Shown here: piece by piece, positions 17,605-27,798 of the stretch
Numbering within the stretch: the first letter of the stretch is position 1
How the letters are laid out: every line of letters begins with the position of its first letter
Origin: G965207125 sp965207125
GTDB taxonomy: Bacteria; Pseudomonadota; Alphaproteobacteria; Puniceispirillales; UBA1172
Direction of reading: 5' to 3'
Assembly (NCBI GenBank): GCA_965207125.1
Contig: OZ242263.1
Coordinates: forward strand, 1,364,001 to 1,428,000
DNA: 64,000 nt
The notes under the pieces: generated by a model
The model's input: only the letters and a program-made list of their open reading frames with translations
Databases searched by the model: none
Told to the model about the DNA's origin: nothing
Made by a program: the position numbers and the translations under genes

Positions 17605-19398
17605 ATGGTGACGGCTTATGACATAACCGATCATTATTTCGATGTTGTCGTGGTCGGCGCGGGTGGCGCCGGGTTGAGGGCGACGCTTGGCATGGTCTCA
17701 GCCGGACTCAAAACTGCATGTGTTACAAAAGTCTTCCCAACTAGAAGCCATACGGTCGCCGCCCAAGGTGGCATCGGCGCCGCGCTGGATAATATGGGTG
17801 AGGGTGATAACTGGCGCTTTCATATGTATGACACGGTTAAGGGATCGGATTGGCTCGGTGATCAGGACGCAATTGAGTATATGTGCCGCAATGCGATTCC
17901 CTCAGTTATCGAGTTGGAGCATTTCGGCGTTCCTTTCTCACGCACGGATCAGGGCAAAGTTTTCCAGCGCCCCTTTGGCGGACACACGCTGGATTATGGC
18001 AAAATTGCAGCCCGCCGCGCTTGCGCCGCTGCCGACCGGACAGGTCATGCCATTCTACACACGCTTTACCAGCAATGCTTGCGGCATCAGGCGGAATTTT
18101 TTGTCGAATACTATGCGCTCGATCTGCTGATGGATGACGATAACGTCTGCCGCGGCGTCATCGTGCTTAATCTGGAAGACGGCTCACTTCATCGCTTTCA
18201 TGCCCATCAAGTGGTTCTCGCCACGGGTGGATATGGGCGTGTTTTCTTTTCATGTACCTCAGCCCACACCTGCACCGGAGATGGCAACGCTATGGCTCTC
18301 CGCGCTGGACTACCTCTGCAGGATATGGAATTCATCCAGTTCCACCCAACAGGAATCTATGGCGCTGGCGTGCTGATTACCGAAGGGGCGCGCGGTGAAG
18401 GAGGATACCTCACCAATTCAGAAGGTGATCGATTTATGGAGCGTTACGCGCCAACCAGCAAAGATCTCGCCAGCCGAGATGTCGTTAGTCGCGCCATGAC
18501 CGTAGAAATTAATGAAGGGCGCGGAGTAGGCGAGGGACGTGATCATATTTTGTTGCATCTTGAGCATATTGATGTCGACACTCTGCATGAGCGTCTGCCG
18601 GGGATTACCGAAACTGCAAAAATTTTCTGCGGTGTGGATGTAACGCGTGAGCCGATCCCAGTTTTGCCAACCGTCCATTACAATATGGGGGGAATCCCAA
18701 CCAACTATCATGGCGAAGTTCTTGCGCCAACCAAAGATGATCCCAATCGGGTGGCCCCGGGGTTGATGGCGATTGGCGAGGCGGCGTGCGTTTCGGTTCA
18801 TGGTGCTAATCGCCTAGGCACAAACTCGCTTCTCGATTTAATTGTATTTGGCCGGGCTGCTGCACATCGAGCGGTTGAGACGATTGATAAAACCGCGACC
18901 CACGCCCCGATCCCTGACGCCGCTACTGATAAAGCTTTATCTCGCCTCGATCGGATCAGATATGCCGATGGCGATACCTCAACCCATGAAATCAGGTCGG
19001 GTATGCAGCATATTATGCAACGCCATGCCGCCGTTTTCCGTTCAAGCGCATCTCTTAGTGAGGGCGTTAGCAAAATGGATCTTCTCGCTTCAACCATGGG
19101 TAATTTGGCCGTCAAGGATAGATCGATGATTTGGAACACTGATCTCATCGAGGCACTGGAATTGGATAATCTGATACAGCAAGCGATAGTGACAATCAGA
19201 TCGGCTGAACAGCGAAAAGAATCACGCGGCGCTCACGCACATGAGGATTTCTCCGAACGCGATGACGTTAATTGGCTCAAGCATACGGTGATGTGGCTCG
19301 ATGATGGCAACCAGTCACAATTAAATTACCGACCTGTCACCCTGACGACCCTAACCGATGAGACGGAAACCATTCCGCCTGTGGCGCGGGTTTATTAG
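17605..19398 (+). CDS. sdhA: Succinate dehydrogenase flavoprotein subunit
   Basis: Catalytic FAD subunit oxidising succinate to fumarate. The FAD dinucleotide loop VVVGAGGAGLR is at residues 15-25. The covalent-FAD histidine is H49 in TRSHTVAAQGG. HPTGIYGAGVLITEGARGEGG is the active-site segment. The start was set at ATG 17605 with GGGGGAGG just upstream inside sdhD; a TTG five codons earlier is less likely. Length is 597 aa. Confidence 0.96.
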   Translation: MVTAYDITDHYFDVVVVGAGGAGLRATLGMVSAGLKTACVTKVFPTRSHTVAAQGGIGAALDNMGEGDNWRFHMYDTVKGSDWLGDQDAIEYMCRNAIPSVIELEHFGVPFSRTDQGKVFQRPFGGHTLDYGKIAARRACAAADRTGHAILHTLYQQCLRHQAEFFVEYYALDLLMDDDNVCRGVIVLNLEDGSLHRFHAHQVVLATGGYGRVFFSCTSAHTCTGDGNAMALRAGLPLQDMEFIQFHPTGIYGAGVLITEGARGEGGYLTNSEGDRFMERYAPTSKDLASRDVVSRAMTVEINEGRGVGEGRDHILLHLEHIDVDTLHERLPGITETAKIFCGVDVTREPIPVLPTVHYNMGGIPTNYHGEVLAPTKDDPNRVAPGLMAIGEAACVSVHGANRLGTNSLLDLIVFGRAAAHRAVETIDKTATHAPIPDAATDKALSRLDRIRYADGDTSTHEIRSGMQHIMQRHAAVFRSSASLSEGVSKMDLLASTMGNLAVKDRSMIWNTDLIEALELDNLIQQAIVTIRSAEQRKESRGAHAHEDFSERDDVNWLKHTVMWLDDGNQSQLNYRPVTLTTLTDETETIPPVARVY

Positions 19399-19412
19399 AT
19401 GAGGATACGCTG

Positions 19413-20192
19413 ATGGCTAAATTCACCTTGCCACAACACTCCAAAGTGCAAAAAGGCAAAATTCACTCACCTCCCGACGAGGGCACGCGCCTCAAAACTT
19501 TCCATGTTTATCGATGGTCACCCGATGATGACGATAATCCTCGCATGGATAGCTACACAGTGGATCTTGATAAATGTGGTCCGATGGTGCTCGATGCCCT
19601 GATTGATATTAAAGGCCAGCAAGATCAAACCCTGACTTTTCGCCGCTCGTGCCGTGAGGGAATCTGCGGCTCATGCTCGATGAATATAGATGGAACCAAC
19701 ACCCTCGCCTGTCTCAAGCCAATAGATGATGTTAAGGGTGATGTTGCCATCACTCCTCTGCCGCATATGCCTGTTATTAAAGATCTCGTGCCTGATCTAT
19801 CGCACGCCTATGCCCAGCTGACGTCTGTCGAGCCTTGGCTTAAATCTGACACGACCCCGCCTGAAAATGGTGAGAGACTGCAAAGCCCTGAAGAGCGAGA
19901 AAAACTGGATGGGATGTGGGAATGTGTTTTATGTTTTAGCTGCTCCACGGCTTGCCCGAGCTACTGGTGGAACGGTGATCGGTATCTTGGTCCTGCGGTG
20001 TTGTTGCAGGCCTATCGATGGATCGCTGATAGCCGTGATGAATACCAGGGCGAGCGGCTCGATGCGCTCGAAGATCCGTTTAAACTCTATCGCTGTCATA
20101 CGATTATGAATTGCACCAATACCTGTCCGAAAGGACTTAATCCGGGCAAAGCGATCGCCGAGATTAAAAAATTGCAACTAGAGCGCCGCTAA
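19413..20192 (+). CDS. sdhB: Succinate dehydrogenase iron-sulfur subunit
   Basis: Electron-transfer subunit with three clusters. The 2Fe-2S cysteines are in CREGICGSCSMNIDGTNTLAC, the 4Fe-4S set in CVLCFSCSTACP, and the 3Fe-4S set in CHTIMNCTNTCPKG. Length is 259 aa. It completes sdhCDAB. Its stop overlaps the stop of the convergent gene by four bases. Confidence 0.96.
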   Translation: MAKFTLPQHSKVQKGKIHSPPDEGTRLKTFHVYRWSPDDDDNPRMDSYTVDLDKCGPMVLDALIDIKGQQDQTLTFRRSCREGICGSCSMNIDGTNTLACLKPIDDVKGDVAITPLPHMPVIKDLVPDLSHAYAQLTSVEPWLKSDTTPPENGERLQSPEEREKLDGMWECVLCFSCSTACPSYWWNGDRYLGPAVLLQAYRWIADSRDEYQGERLDALEDPFKLYRCHTIMNCTNTCPKGLNPGKAIAEIKKLQLERR

Positions 20193-20893
20193 TTGCGCTT
20201 GCGAATTAACCGCGTCATCTTGCCATAACGCCGATTAACGATAAAATGCTGAAGCGCAAAACTCTTGATGATTTTTTGCGCTGAGGTGAACGTTATCCCT
20301 GAGGTATCGATCATAATCTGACGCAAGGACAACGGGAGAGGATACTCAGGAAGCCCCACCGCTAGCGCATCACTTCTTAAAATTAGTGTCGTGAAAGGGT
20401 GTGTGTACAATCTCTCCCAGCCGTCTTCGGGCGGGCCGTAAATTGAATGAAGCTTAAGATTATTCAGTGTGATCATTGAGGTGAGACCCGCCGAATTCTC
20501 ATCATGTGTCATCATCATGTCATAGCCAAGTGGTGCGTGTTTTATGCTGATGCGCACTGCGGTTAATCCCGAATTAGATCCAATCTCAAGAACCTGATCA
20601 TATGGTCTGATGGATTTGTCCGCCAATGTGTAGCAGGCTCGGTCAATCGCTCCGGTCAAAATGCCGAGCAAAAGAGATGGTTGAACATCCTGTGTTTTAA
20701 CCAGAAGCGGTAATCCTATCGCCGGGTGCAGACGCAGAATGTTATGCCCCGCAATGCTAAAACGATTCGTGAGATCCTCGGCTAAAATCGATTCATTAAG
20801 TATCCCGGTTTTCCAGCTGATGCGCTCTAGAAAAGAAAGCTTGATATTAGCGGGGGGGGGTTCTTCAGACATGTCTTTTAGTTTTGCCGTCAT
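20189..20893 (-). CDS. Putative SAM-dependent methyltransferase, unassigned
   Basis: A 234-residue protein on the opposite strand between sdhB and zapE. Residues ~98-108 (VLEIGSNSGLT) look like SAM-binding motif I of class I (Rossmann) methyltransferases, and the following residues fit the same fold. No target-specific motif is recognised, and downstream motifs are poorly conserved, so catalytic competence is uncertain. The C-terminus is strongly basic. No partner genes on this strand. Confidence 0.55.
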   Translation of the reverse strand: MTAKLKDMSEEPPPANIKLSFLERISWKTGILNESILAEDLTNRFSIAGHNILRLHPAIGLPLLVKTQDVQPSLLLGILTGAIDRACYTLADKSIRPYDQVLEIGSNSGLTAVRISIKHAPLGYDMMMTHDENSAGLTSMITLNNLKLHSIYGPPEDGWERLYTHPFTTLILRSDALAVGLPEYPLPLSLRQIMIDTSGITFTSAQKIIKSFALQHFIVNRRYGKMTRLIRKRN

Positions 20894-21086
20894 GGCTATT
20901 CCTTACAATACTCTTCATATTAATATCTTGAAAATACCTTGAACCAAGCATTGTCACACTATCATAAAGCTCTTAATGACACATTAAATATAATCAGCAA
21001 ACTATTCAGTTTTTCGTGACAATCTATAATGTCGCTTTTATGATTACCCGCTAAACTGGAGTGTCCTCACTGGAGAAAAATTGTTT

Positions 21087-22148
21087 ATGTTGCTGGCCGA
21101 AGAATTATCACAACGCATTAACGACGGCGAGCTGGACGTCGACCTTGAGCAAATGCACGCCGCTGAGATTCTAGACACTTTGCTGGGTAATCTGCTGGCC
21201 GCCAAAAATACCTTTCGCATTTTTAGCCGCGAGAAAACACCAATTAAAGGCGTCTATCTATGGGGTGGAGTCGGGCGCGGCAAATCGATGTTGATGAGCG
21301 AATTCGCTAGAATTGCAGCAAAGCGAGGGCTTAAGGTTAAAAAATTTCATTTTCATGATTTTATGATCGAAACCCATAGGCAAGTGCATCAAAATCGCGA
21401 GACGAGCATGTCTGACCCCACCGCTAATGTAGTGGCCCGCCTGATTGGACACGCTGACCTTGTTTGTTTCGATGAAATGGAAGTACGCGATATCGCTGAT
21501 GCAATGATCATCGCTCGCGTTATGGAAGGGTTTATGCGTGATGGTGGTGTGCTGGTCACTACTTCTAATCGGCAACCCGACGATCTTTACGAACACGGCC
21601 TGCAACGTGAGCGATTTCTCCCTTTTATTGCTTCTCTCAAGCGTCATTGCCAAATCTGCCATATGCGTGAGGTGACGGATTGGCGGCAATCGAGACTGGC
21701 GGGACTCAAGGGATGGTTTTCACCGCTTGGGCCCGCGACTAATCAGGCGATTGGCGAGGCTTTCGCCACTCTAGCCAGAGGGTTTACCATCACTCCTGTG
21801 AGCGTCACCGTCACCGGACGGCGCATCGATATCGCTGAGGTAGCAGGCGGCGTCGCCAAAATCTGTTTTGATGATTTATGCGCCCGCCCGCTTGCTGCTG
21901 CCGATTACCTGGCATTGGCTGGACGATTCGCCGGGTTGGTGTTGACCGATATTCCAACTTTGGGTGATGCCACTCAAAATGAAGCCAGACGCTTTATGTG
22001 GCTAGTCGATGCGTTTTATGAAAAAGACCGTTTTCTGATTTGCTCAGCTGAAACCTCTATCGCCGAAGTTTATCAGGGAAGACAATGGCAGGCTGAATTT
22101 CCTCGAACATGCTCACGTCTTATACAAATGGCGCGGCTACCGGCGTGA
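21087..22148 (+). CDS. zapE: Cell division protein ZapE (AFG1-like ATPase)
   Basis: AFG1/ZapE-family AAA-type ATPase, linked in E. coli to Z-ring constriction and in mitochondria to protein quality control. Walker A is GGVGRGKS near residue 60. Walker B VCFDEMEVRDI and the TTSNRQPDDLYEHGLQRERFLPFI sensor region are typical. A TTG two codons earlier is an alternative start; GGAG lies 5 bases before it. Position beside mdh is common in alphaproteobacteria. Confidence 0.92.
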   Translation: MLLAEELSQRINDGELDVDLEQMHAAEILDTLLGNLLAAKNTFRIFSREKTPIKGVYLWGGVGRGKSMLMSEFARIAAKRGLKVKKFHFHDFMIETHRQVHQNRETSMSDPTANVVARLIGHADLVCFDEMEVRDIADAMIIARVMEGFMRDGGVLVTTSNRQPDDLYEHGLQRERFLPFIASLKRHCQICHMREVTDWRQSRLAGLKGWFSPLGPATNQAIGEAFATLARGFTITPVSVTVTGRRIDIAEVAGGVAKICFDDLCARPLAAADYLALAGRFAGLVLTDIPTLGDATQNEARRFMWLVDAFYEKDRFLICSAETSIAEVYQGRQWQAEFPRTCSRLIQMARLPA

Positions 22149-22295
22149 TATTTTGCCTATATATTAGTTGCTTGCGGTGGCGTAATTGATTATGGTGGCA
22201 GGGTAAAATATCGAGGAGCGTTGATTCTTGCCGCAAAAGACACCACAGTGTAAGATCGTCGCGAAATTGGTTTTAGCGAACGAAGTGAGGCGGTA

Positions 22296-23255
22296 ATGAC
22301 AAGGCGTAAAATCGGGCTTATAGGCGCGGGGAATATTGGCGGGACATTAGCTCTGCTGGCGGGACTTAAGGATTTAGGTGATATTGTACTGTTTGATATC
22401 GCTGAAGGAACCCCTCAGGGTAAAGCACTCGATATTGCTGAGGCGAGCCCGGTTGAGGGATTTGATGCTACCATCGTTGGTAGCAATGATTACGCCGACC
22501 TTAAAGGTGCTGATGTTGTAATTGTCACCGCAGGCATAGCGCGTAAGCCAGGAATGAGCCGCGATGATCTGGTCGGAATTAATACCGGAGTGATGGAAAA
22601 AGTAGGCGCTGGAATCAAGGCGCACTGCCCTGACGCTTTCATCATCTGCATTACCAACCCCCTCGATGCGATGGTCGGCGTGTTACAGCAGGCCTCAGGT
22701 TTGCCGCCGCATAAGGTGGTCGGGATGGCGGGTGTTCTCGATGGTGCTCGGTTCAGATATTTTCTTGCCCAAGAATTTGGGGTTTCCGTTCAAGATGTCA
22801 CCGCGTTTGTTCTAGGAGGACATGGCGATACAATGGTGCCGCTGGTGCGCTATTCTACAGTCGCTGGAATTCCCGTCCCTGACCTGATCGCCATGGGATG
22901 GAGTAGCCAAAAGAAAATAGACGCTATTGTTCAGCGCACCAGAGATGGCGGCGCAGAAATAGTCGCCCACCTCAAAACTGGTTCAGCTTTTTATGCGCCG
23001 GCCGCATCGGCTATCGCGATGGCTGAATCATATCTCAAAGATAAAAAGCGTGTTTTACCTTGCGCGGCTTTTGTCTCCGGCGTCTATGGGCTTGATGGAA
23101 TTTACGTCGGCGTGCCGGTGATTATCGGTGCGGGTGGGGTTGAGAAGATTATTGAGATAGATCTCGATAAAGATGAAAAAGATATGTTTGACCATTCGAT
23201 CAATGCCGTCAAAACCTTGTCGGAGGTAGTCGAAAAAGCCAGATCATCAAACTGA
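22296..23255 (+). CDS. mdh: Malate dehydrogenase (LDH-like)
   Basis: NAD-dependent malate/oxaloacetate interconversion. The NAD loop GAGNIGG is at residues 10-16. Substrate arginine lies in GIARKPGMSRDDL, and the catalytic histidine in GGHGDTMVP. The sequence is of the 319-residue LDH-like type usual in alphaproteobacteria. It starts a TCA block with sucA, sucB and lpd. Confidence 0.96.
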   Translation: MTRRKIGLIGAGNIGGTLALLAGLKDLGDIVLFDIAEGTPQGKALDIAEASPVEGFDATIVGSNDYADLKGADVVIVTAGIARKPGMSRDDLVGINTGVMEKVGAGIKAHCPDAFIICITNPLDAMVGVLQQASGLPPHKVVGMAGVLDGARFRYFLAQEFGVSVQDVTAFVLGGHGDTMVPLVRYSTVAGIPVPDLIAMGWSSQKKIDAIVQRTRDGGAEIVAHLKTGSAFYAPAASAIAMAESYLKDKKRVLPCAAFVSGVYGLDGIYVGVPVIIGAGGVEKIIEIDLDKDEKDMFDHSINAVKTLSEVVEKARSSN

Positions 23256-23300
23256 TGATTGTGGCTGAAGCATAAGGACTTTTAAGGAGGCAGAAAAATC

Positions 23301-26204
23301 ATGGATGATCATCATCGCCCCGATGACGGAATTATTACCGCCGCTAACGCCGTTTATCTTGCTGAAATGCAGAAACGCTGGCGACGAGACCCATCTTCGG
23401 TTGGAACTGAGTGGGCAGCGTGGTTTGATAGTCTCGCGAGGCTAGAAGGCGAGGACGCTCAAAAAACTAATGGTGAGATAAAAGACAGCCCAAGCTGGGG
23501 ACGCGATGATCATCTTCAGCTGTTCGAGACCGATGATTTAGACTCTTCCCCTTTGTCCGCCGATAGGCCCGCGCCTGATCAGGCTGAGATTCGTAGTGCA
23601 ACTCTCGATTCAATTCGCGCCATTATGTTAATCAGAGCTTACCGAATCAGAGGGCATCTGCAAGCCGCCTTAGATCCTCTCGGTTTGGTGGAAGAAACCT
23701 ATCACCCTGAACTAGATCCTGTGGTTTATGGATTCACTGCAGACGATATGGATCGTCCAATTTTCATCAATAACGTGCTGGGACTTGAGATTGCGACCCC
23801 GAGACAGATCCTTGATGTCGTGCGCAACACCTATTGCGGCACCATCGGCGTTGAGTTTATGCATATTCAAAACCCCGAACAAAAAGCGTGGATACAGGAA
23901 CGCATGGAAGGGATTCGTAATCACACCGAATTCACTGAACGCGGCAAGAAAACCATCTATGAGCGCTTAGTATCGGTTGAGAACTTTGAGAAATTTCTGC
24001 ATAAAAAATACGTTGGCACCAAGCGATTCGGCCTCGATGGTGGCGAGTCGGTGATTCCGGCAATCGAGCAGATCTTGAAGCGTGGTTCACAATTGGGATT
24101 GGAAGAAGTCGTGATCGGCATGTCGCATCGAGGGCGGCTGAATGTTCTTTACAATGTGATTAAAAAACCGTTTCGCGCGATCATTTCCGAATTTCTAGGT
24201 AATCCCGCTAACCCCGAAGATGCTGGTGGATCTGGGGACGTCAAATATCATATGGGTTCATCCTCCGACCGCACTTTCGATGGTCGTGACATCCATGTGA
24301 CACTTAACGCTAACCCCTCGCATCTGGAAATCGTCAATCCGGTGGTGGTTGGGCGCGCACGCGCCAAGCTAAAACAACGGGGCGACACGGACCATACCAG
24401 TGTTCTTGGTTTGCTGATGCATGGCGATGCTGCTTTCGCCGGACAAGGCATTGTCTCGGAAACTTTCGCTTTTTCTTCTTTGCGCGGTTACGAGACCGGT
24501 GGCACCGTCCATATCGTTGTCAATAACCAAATCGGTTTCACCACTGATCCTGCTTTTTCACGTTCATCGCCTTATCCCACCGATGTTGCAAAAATGGTCA
24601 TGTCGCCGATTTTCCACGTTAATTGTGATGATGTTGAGGCCGCTATCCATGTCGCGCGCATCGCCATCGAATTCAGGCAGAAATTCAACACCGATGTGGT
24701 CCTCGATATGATCTGCTATCGCCGCTTTGGGCATAATGAAGGCGATGAGCCGGCTTTCACCCAACCGGTGATGTATAACAAAATCAAATCACACCCCACC
24801 ACGTGCAAAATCTATGCGTCCCAGCTGATTTCCGAGGGCGTTTTAAGCCAAGCTGATGTGGATGAGATTAACACCCTTAATTTGGCCTATTTGGAAGAGG
24901 AATTCGAGGCTGGTACTAGTTATAAGCCGAATAAAGCCGATTGGCTCGAAGGACAATGGTCAGGATTCAAGTCCGCCCACGGCGATGATCGACGAGGCAA
25001 GACCGAGGTCACGCGTGCCGCGATAGATAAAGTCGCTAAAGCTATGACCACCATCCCGCCAGACTTAACCATCAATAAAAAACTCGCACGCGTCGTTGAC
25101 GCGCGAGCGAATAGTATCAAAAACGGTGAAGGCATCGATTGGGCGACCGCCGAGCAACTCGCTTTCGGCACATTGGTGCTTGAGGGTAGTATAGTGCGGT
25201 TGTCGGGGCAGGATTCATGCAGAGGAACTTTCTCACAACGCCATGCTGTCTTTGTTGATCAAGAAACCGGTAAGCGTTATACACCACTTCATCACGTGGC
25301 GGACGGACAAGCTGAGTTCGAAGTCATCGACTCACCCCTTTCTGAAGTGTCTGTTCTCGGATTTGAATATGGCTATAGCCAAGCTGAACCCAATGCTCTG
25401 ATTATGTGGGAGGCGCAATTCGGCGATTTCGCTAATGGCGCACAAGTGGTGGTCGATCAGTTTATTTCATCAGGAGAAGCAAAATGGCTACGGATGAGTG
25501 GACTCGTCATGCTATTGCCCCATGGTCATGAAGGGCAAGGCCCTGAACATTCGTCAGCGCGGCTTGAGCGTTATCTGCAACTTTGTGCTGAAGACAATAT
25601 GCAGGTGGTTAATTGCTCGACTCCCGCCAATTATTTCCACGTGTTGCGTCGGCAGGTCAAACGCGATTTTCGCAAGCCTTTAATCGTCATGACGCCTAAA
25701 TCATTGCTACGGCACAAGGCATGTGTCTCAAGGCTTGATGATATGCTTGAGGGTTCATTCTTTCACCGTCTCATCGATGAGCATGACCCTAAAATCGCCA
25801 AAGACGCCAAGCGTGTGGTTCTGTGTTCAGGAAAAGTTTATTACGATCTTTTGCAGACCCGCGAGAGTAAAGGCATCAAGGATGCCAGCATCATTCGTCT
25901 TGAGCAAATTTATCCTTTCCCGAAAAAGTCCCTTGCCAAAGCGCTGAAACGCACTCCTAAGGCACAGGTCGTTTGGTGCCAAGAAGAGCCGCAGAATATG
26001 GGCTCATGGGATTTTGTCGATCCTCGCATAGAGCATGTGTTAACAGAGATTGGCGCGGAACATCAAAGGCCACGGTATATTGGAAGAAGATCCGCCGCAT
26101 CACCCGCGACCGGCAATTTCACTCGCCATGTCAAAGAACAGGAAACACTGGTTAATGACGCTCTCGATCTTAAATGTATGGGCGCGGAGCGCGCTGCTGA
26201 ATAA
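23301..26204 (+). CDS. sucA: 2-oxoglutarate dehydrogenase E1 component
   Basis: Thiamine-diphosphate decarboxylase subunit of the 2-oxoglutarate dehydrogenase complex. Family segments include HRGRLNVLYNV, GDAAFAGQG, NNQIGFTTDP, and RFGHNEGDEPAFTQP. The C-terminal pyrimidine-binding domain contains LPHGHEGQGPEHSSAR. Length is 967 aa. AAGGAGG is upstream of the start, and sucB follows after 30 bases. Confidence 0.96.
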   Translation: MDDHHRPDDGIITAANAVYLAEMQKRWRRDPSSVGTEWAAWFDSLARLEGEDAQKTNGEIKDSPSWGRDDHLQLFETDDLDSSPLSADRPAPDQAEIRSATLDSIRAIMLIRAYRIRGHLQAALDPLGLVEETYHPELDPVVYGFTADDMDRPIFINNVLGLEIATPRQILDVVRNTYCGTIGVEFMHIQNPEQKAWIQERMEGIRNHTEFTERGKKTIYERLVSVENFEKFLHKKYVGTKRFGLDGGESVIPAIEQILKRGSQLGLEEVVIGMSHRGRLNVLYNVIKKPFRAIISEFLGNPANPEDAGGSGDVKYHMGSSSDRTFDGRDIHVTLNANPSHLEIVNPVVVGRARAKLKQRGDTDHTSVLGLLMHGDAAFAGQGIVSETFAFSSLRGYETGGTVHIVVNNQIGFTTDPAFSRSSPYPTDVAKMVMSPIFHVNCDDVEAAIHVARIAIEFRQKFNTDVVLDMICYRRFGHNEGDEPAFTQPVMYNKIKSHPTTCKIYASQLISEGVLSQADVDEINTLNLAYLEEEFEAGTSYKPNKADWLEGQWSGFKSAHGDDRRGKTEVTRAAIDKVAKAMTTIPPDLTINKKLARVVDARANSIKNGEGIDWATAEQLAFGTLVLEGSIVRLSGQDSCRGTFSQRHAVFVDQETGKRYTPLHHVADGQAEFEVIDSPLSEVSVLGFEYGYSQAEPNALIMWEAQFGDFANGAQVVVDQFISSGEAKWLRMSGLVMLLPHGHEGQGPEHSSARLERYLQLCAEDNMQVVNCSTPANYFHVLRRQVKRDFRKPLIVMTPKSLLRHKACVSRLDDMLEGSFFHRLIDEHDPKIAKDAKRVVLCSGKVYYDLLQTRESKGIKDASIIRLEQIYPFPKKSLAKALKRTPKAQVVWCQEEPQNMGSWDFVDPRIEHVLTEIGAEHQRPRYIGRRSAASPATGNFTRHVKEQETLVNDALDLKCMGAERAAE

Positions 26205-26234
26205 TTTGCGATAGCAACAACAAGGGAATATACA

Positions 26235-27797
26235 ATGTCCACAGAAATTAAAGTCCCAACTCTGGGCGAATCGGTTACCGAAGCCACTGTCTCTAGCTGG
26301 CTTAAATCGGTTGGTGATTACATCGAGGCCGATGAGATTCTTGCCGAACTCGAAACCGATAAGGTAACCCTCGAGGTGCCATCGCCGGTTAGTGGCACCA
26401 TCACGAGCCTCGCTGTTGACGAAGGTGGAGTTGTGAATGCTGACGCCGTATTGGCGGTTATTGAGCCAGGAGCCGCACCCACTGCAGCCGCACCTGCTGC
26501 GACCACAGCTGCTGCACCGGCCAAATCTGCCGCGCCTGCGACACCAAACGCATCTACCACAGAAATTAAAGTCCCGGCTCTGGGCGAATCGGTTACCGAA
26601 GCCACCATCTCTAGCTGGTTTAAATCGGTCGGCGATCACGTCAATGTTGATGAGATTCTTGCCGAACTCGAAACCGATAAAGTAACCCTCGAAGTGCCAT
26701 CACCGGTTAACGGTGTTGTTGCGAGCCTCGCTGCTCCTGAAGGTGGAGTTGTCACCGCTAATGCTTTGCTAGCGGTTATTGAAGCACAAGATGGGCCAGC
26801 TGCTATGAGCGCCTCCGCACCAGCCGCGTCTGCTACGACCCCCGCACCGGCCAAATCTGCCGCGCCCACCACACCGCCTGCGTCAACAGAATCGGGTATT
26901 TTGGCACCAGCGGTGCGAAGATTGGTCACAGAAAACAACCTCGATCCGGCAATGATTCCCGCCACCGGAAAAGATGGACGCCTGACTAAAGCCGATGTGT
27001 TGGCAGCGATCGCTACCAAATCCTCCACCGCCCATCAACCTTCAACCTCGCAACCCTTAACCCCACCTGTGGCGCGAGCGGAGCATCCACTTGAGGAGCG
27101 CGTGCCAATGTCAAGACTGCGGCAGGTGATCGCGACTCGCCTCAAAGAGGCGCAAAATACCGCCGCTATGCTAACCACTTTTAACGAAGTTGATATGAGC
27201 GCAGTCATCGCGTTGCGTGGCGAATATCGTGAGGATTTTGAAAAAACCTATAGCGTGCGGCTTGGCTTTATGAGTTTTTTCGTTCACGCAGTGATCAGAG
27301 CACTTAAAGATTATCCAGCTGTTAACGCCGAGATTAATGGCACCGATATTATCTATAAAAACTACTATCATGTCGGTGTTGCTGTTGGAGCACCTCAAGG
27401 GCTGGTCGTGCCGGTGCTTAAAGACGCCGACAAAATGAGCTTCGCCGAAACCGAATCCAGCATCAATGTTTTTGCTAGCAAAGCCAAAGATGGAAAACTT
27501 GCGATCGCCGATATGTCAGGTGGCACCTTCACCATCTCAAATGGTGGGATTTATGGATCGATGTTGTCAATGCCAATTATCAACACGCCGCAAAGTGCAA
27601 TCCTCGGCATGCACAATATCCAGAAACGTCCTATGGTCGTTCAGAAGGATGGTGAGGACCAGATAGTCATTAAGCCGATGATGTATCTAGCCTTATCCTA
27701 TGATCACCGGATTGTTGACGGCAGGGAAGCCGTCTCTTTTCTATTGCGGATAAAACAGTCCCTTGAGGACCCAAGACGAATGTTGATTGGATTGTAA
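26235..27797 (+). CDS. sucB: 2-oxoglutarate dehydrogenase E2 with two lipoyl domains
   Basis: Dihydrolipoyl succinyltransferase core. Two lipoyl domains are present, residues ~3-78 (lipoyl Lys43) and ~109-184 (Lys149), each followed by an Ala/Pro/Thr linker ending APAKSAAP. A peripheral-subunit-binding domain (ILAPAVRRLV...TKADVLAAI) spans ~222-260. The catalytic domain ends with YDHRIVDGREAV (H491, D495). SucB usually has one lipoyl domain, so the 520-residue length is explained by the duplication. Confidence 0.95.
   Translation: MSTEIKVPTLGESVTEATVSSWLKSVGDYIEADEILAELETDKVTLEVPSPVSGTITSLAVDEGGVVNADAVLAVIEPGAAPTAAAPAATTAAAPAKSAAPATPNASTTEIKVPALGESVTEATISSWFKSVGDHVNVDEILAELETDKVTLEVPSPVNGVVASLAAPEGGVVTANALLAVIEAQDGPAAMSASAPAASATTPAPAKSAAPTTPPASTESGILAPAVRRLVTENNLDPAMIPATGKDGRLTKADVLAAIATKSSTAHQPSTSQPLTPPVARAEHPLEERVPMSRLRQVIATRLKEAQNTAAMLTTFNEVDMSAVIALRGEYREDFEKTYSVRLGFMSFFVHAVIRALKDYPAVNAEINGTDIIYKNYYHVGVAVGAPQGLVVPVLKDADKMSFAETESSINVFASKAKDGKLAIADMSGGTFTISNGGIYGSMLSMPIINTPQSAILGMHNIQKRPMVVQKDGEDQIVIKPMMYLALSYDHRIVDGREAVSFLLRIKQSLEDPRRMLIGL
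26241..26798 (+). repeat. Tandem duplication of lipoyl-domain coding sequence
   Basis: Two direct copies about 240 bases long are offset by 318 bases (26241 and 26559). They share long identical stretches, for example around the ETDKVTLEVPSP codons, and the linker is partly copied as well. High nucleotide identity, including at synonymous sites, points to recent duplication or gene conversion rather than ancient domain repetition. Confidence 0.85.
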
Positions 27798-27798
27798 A

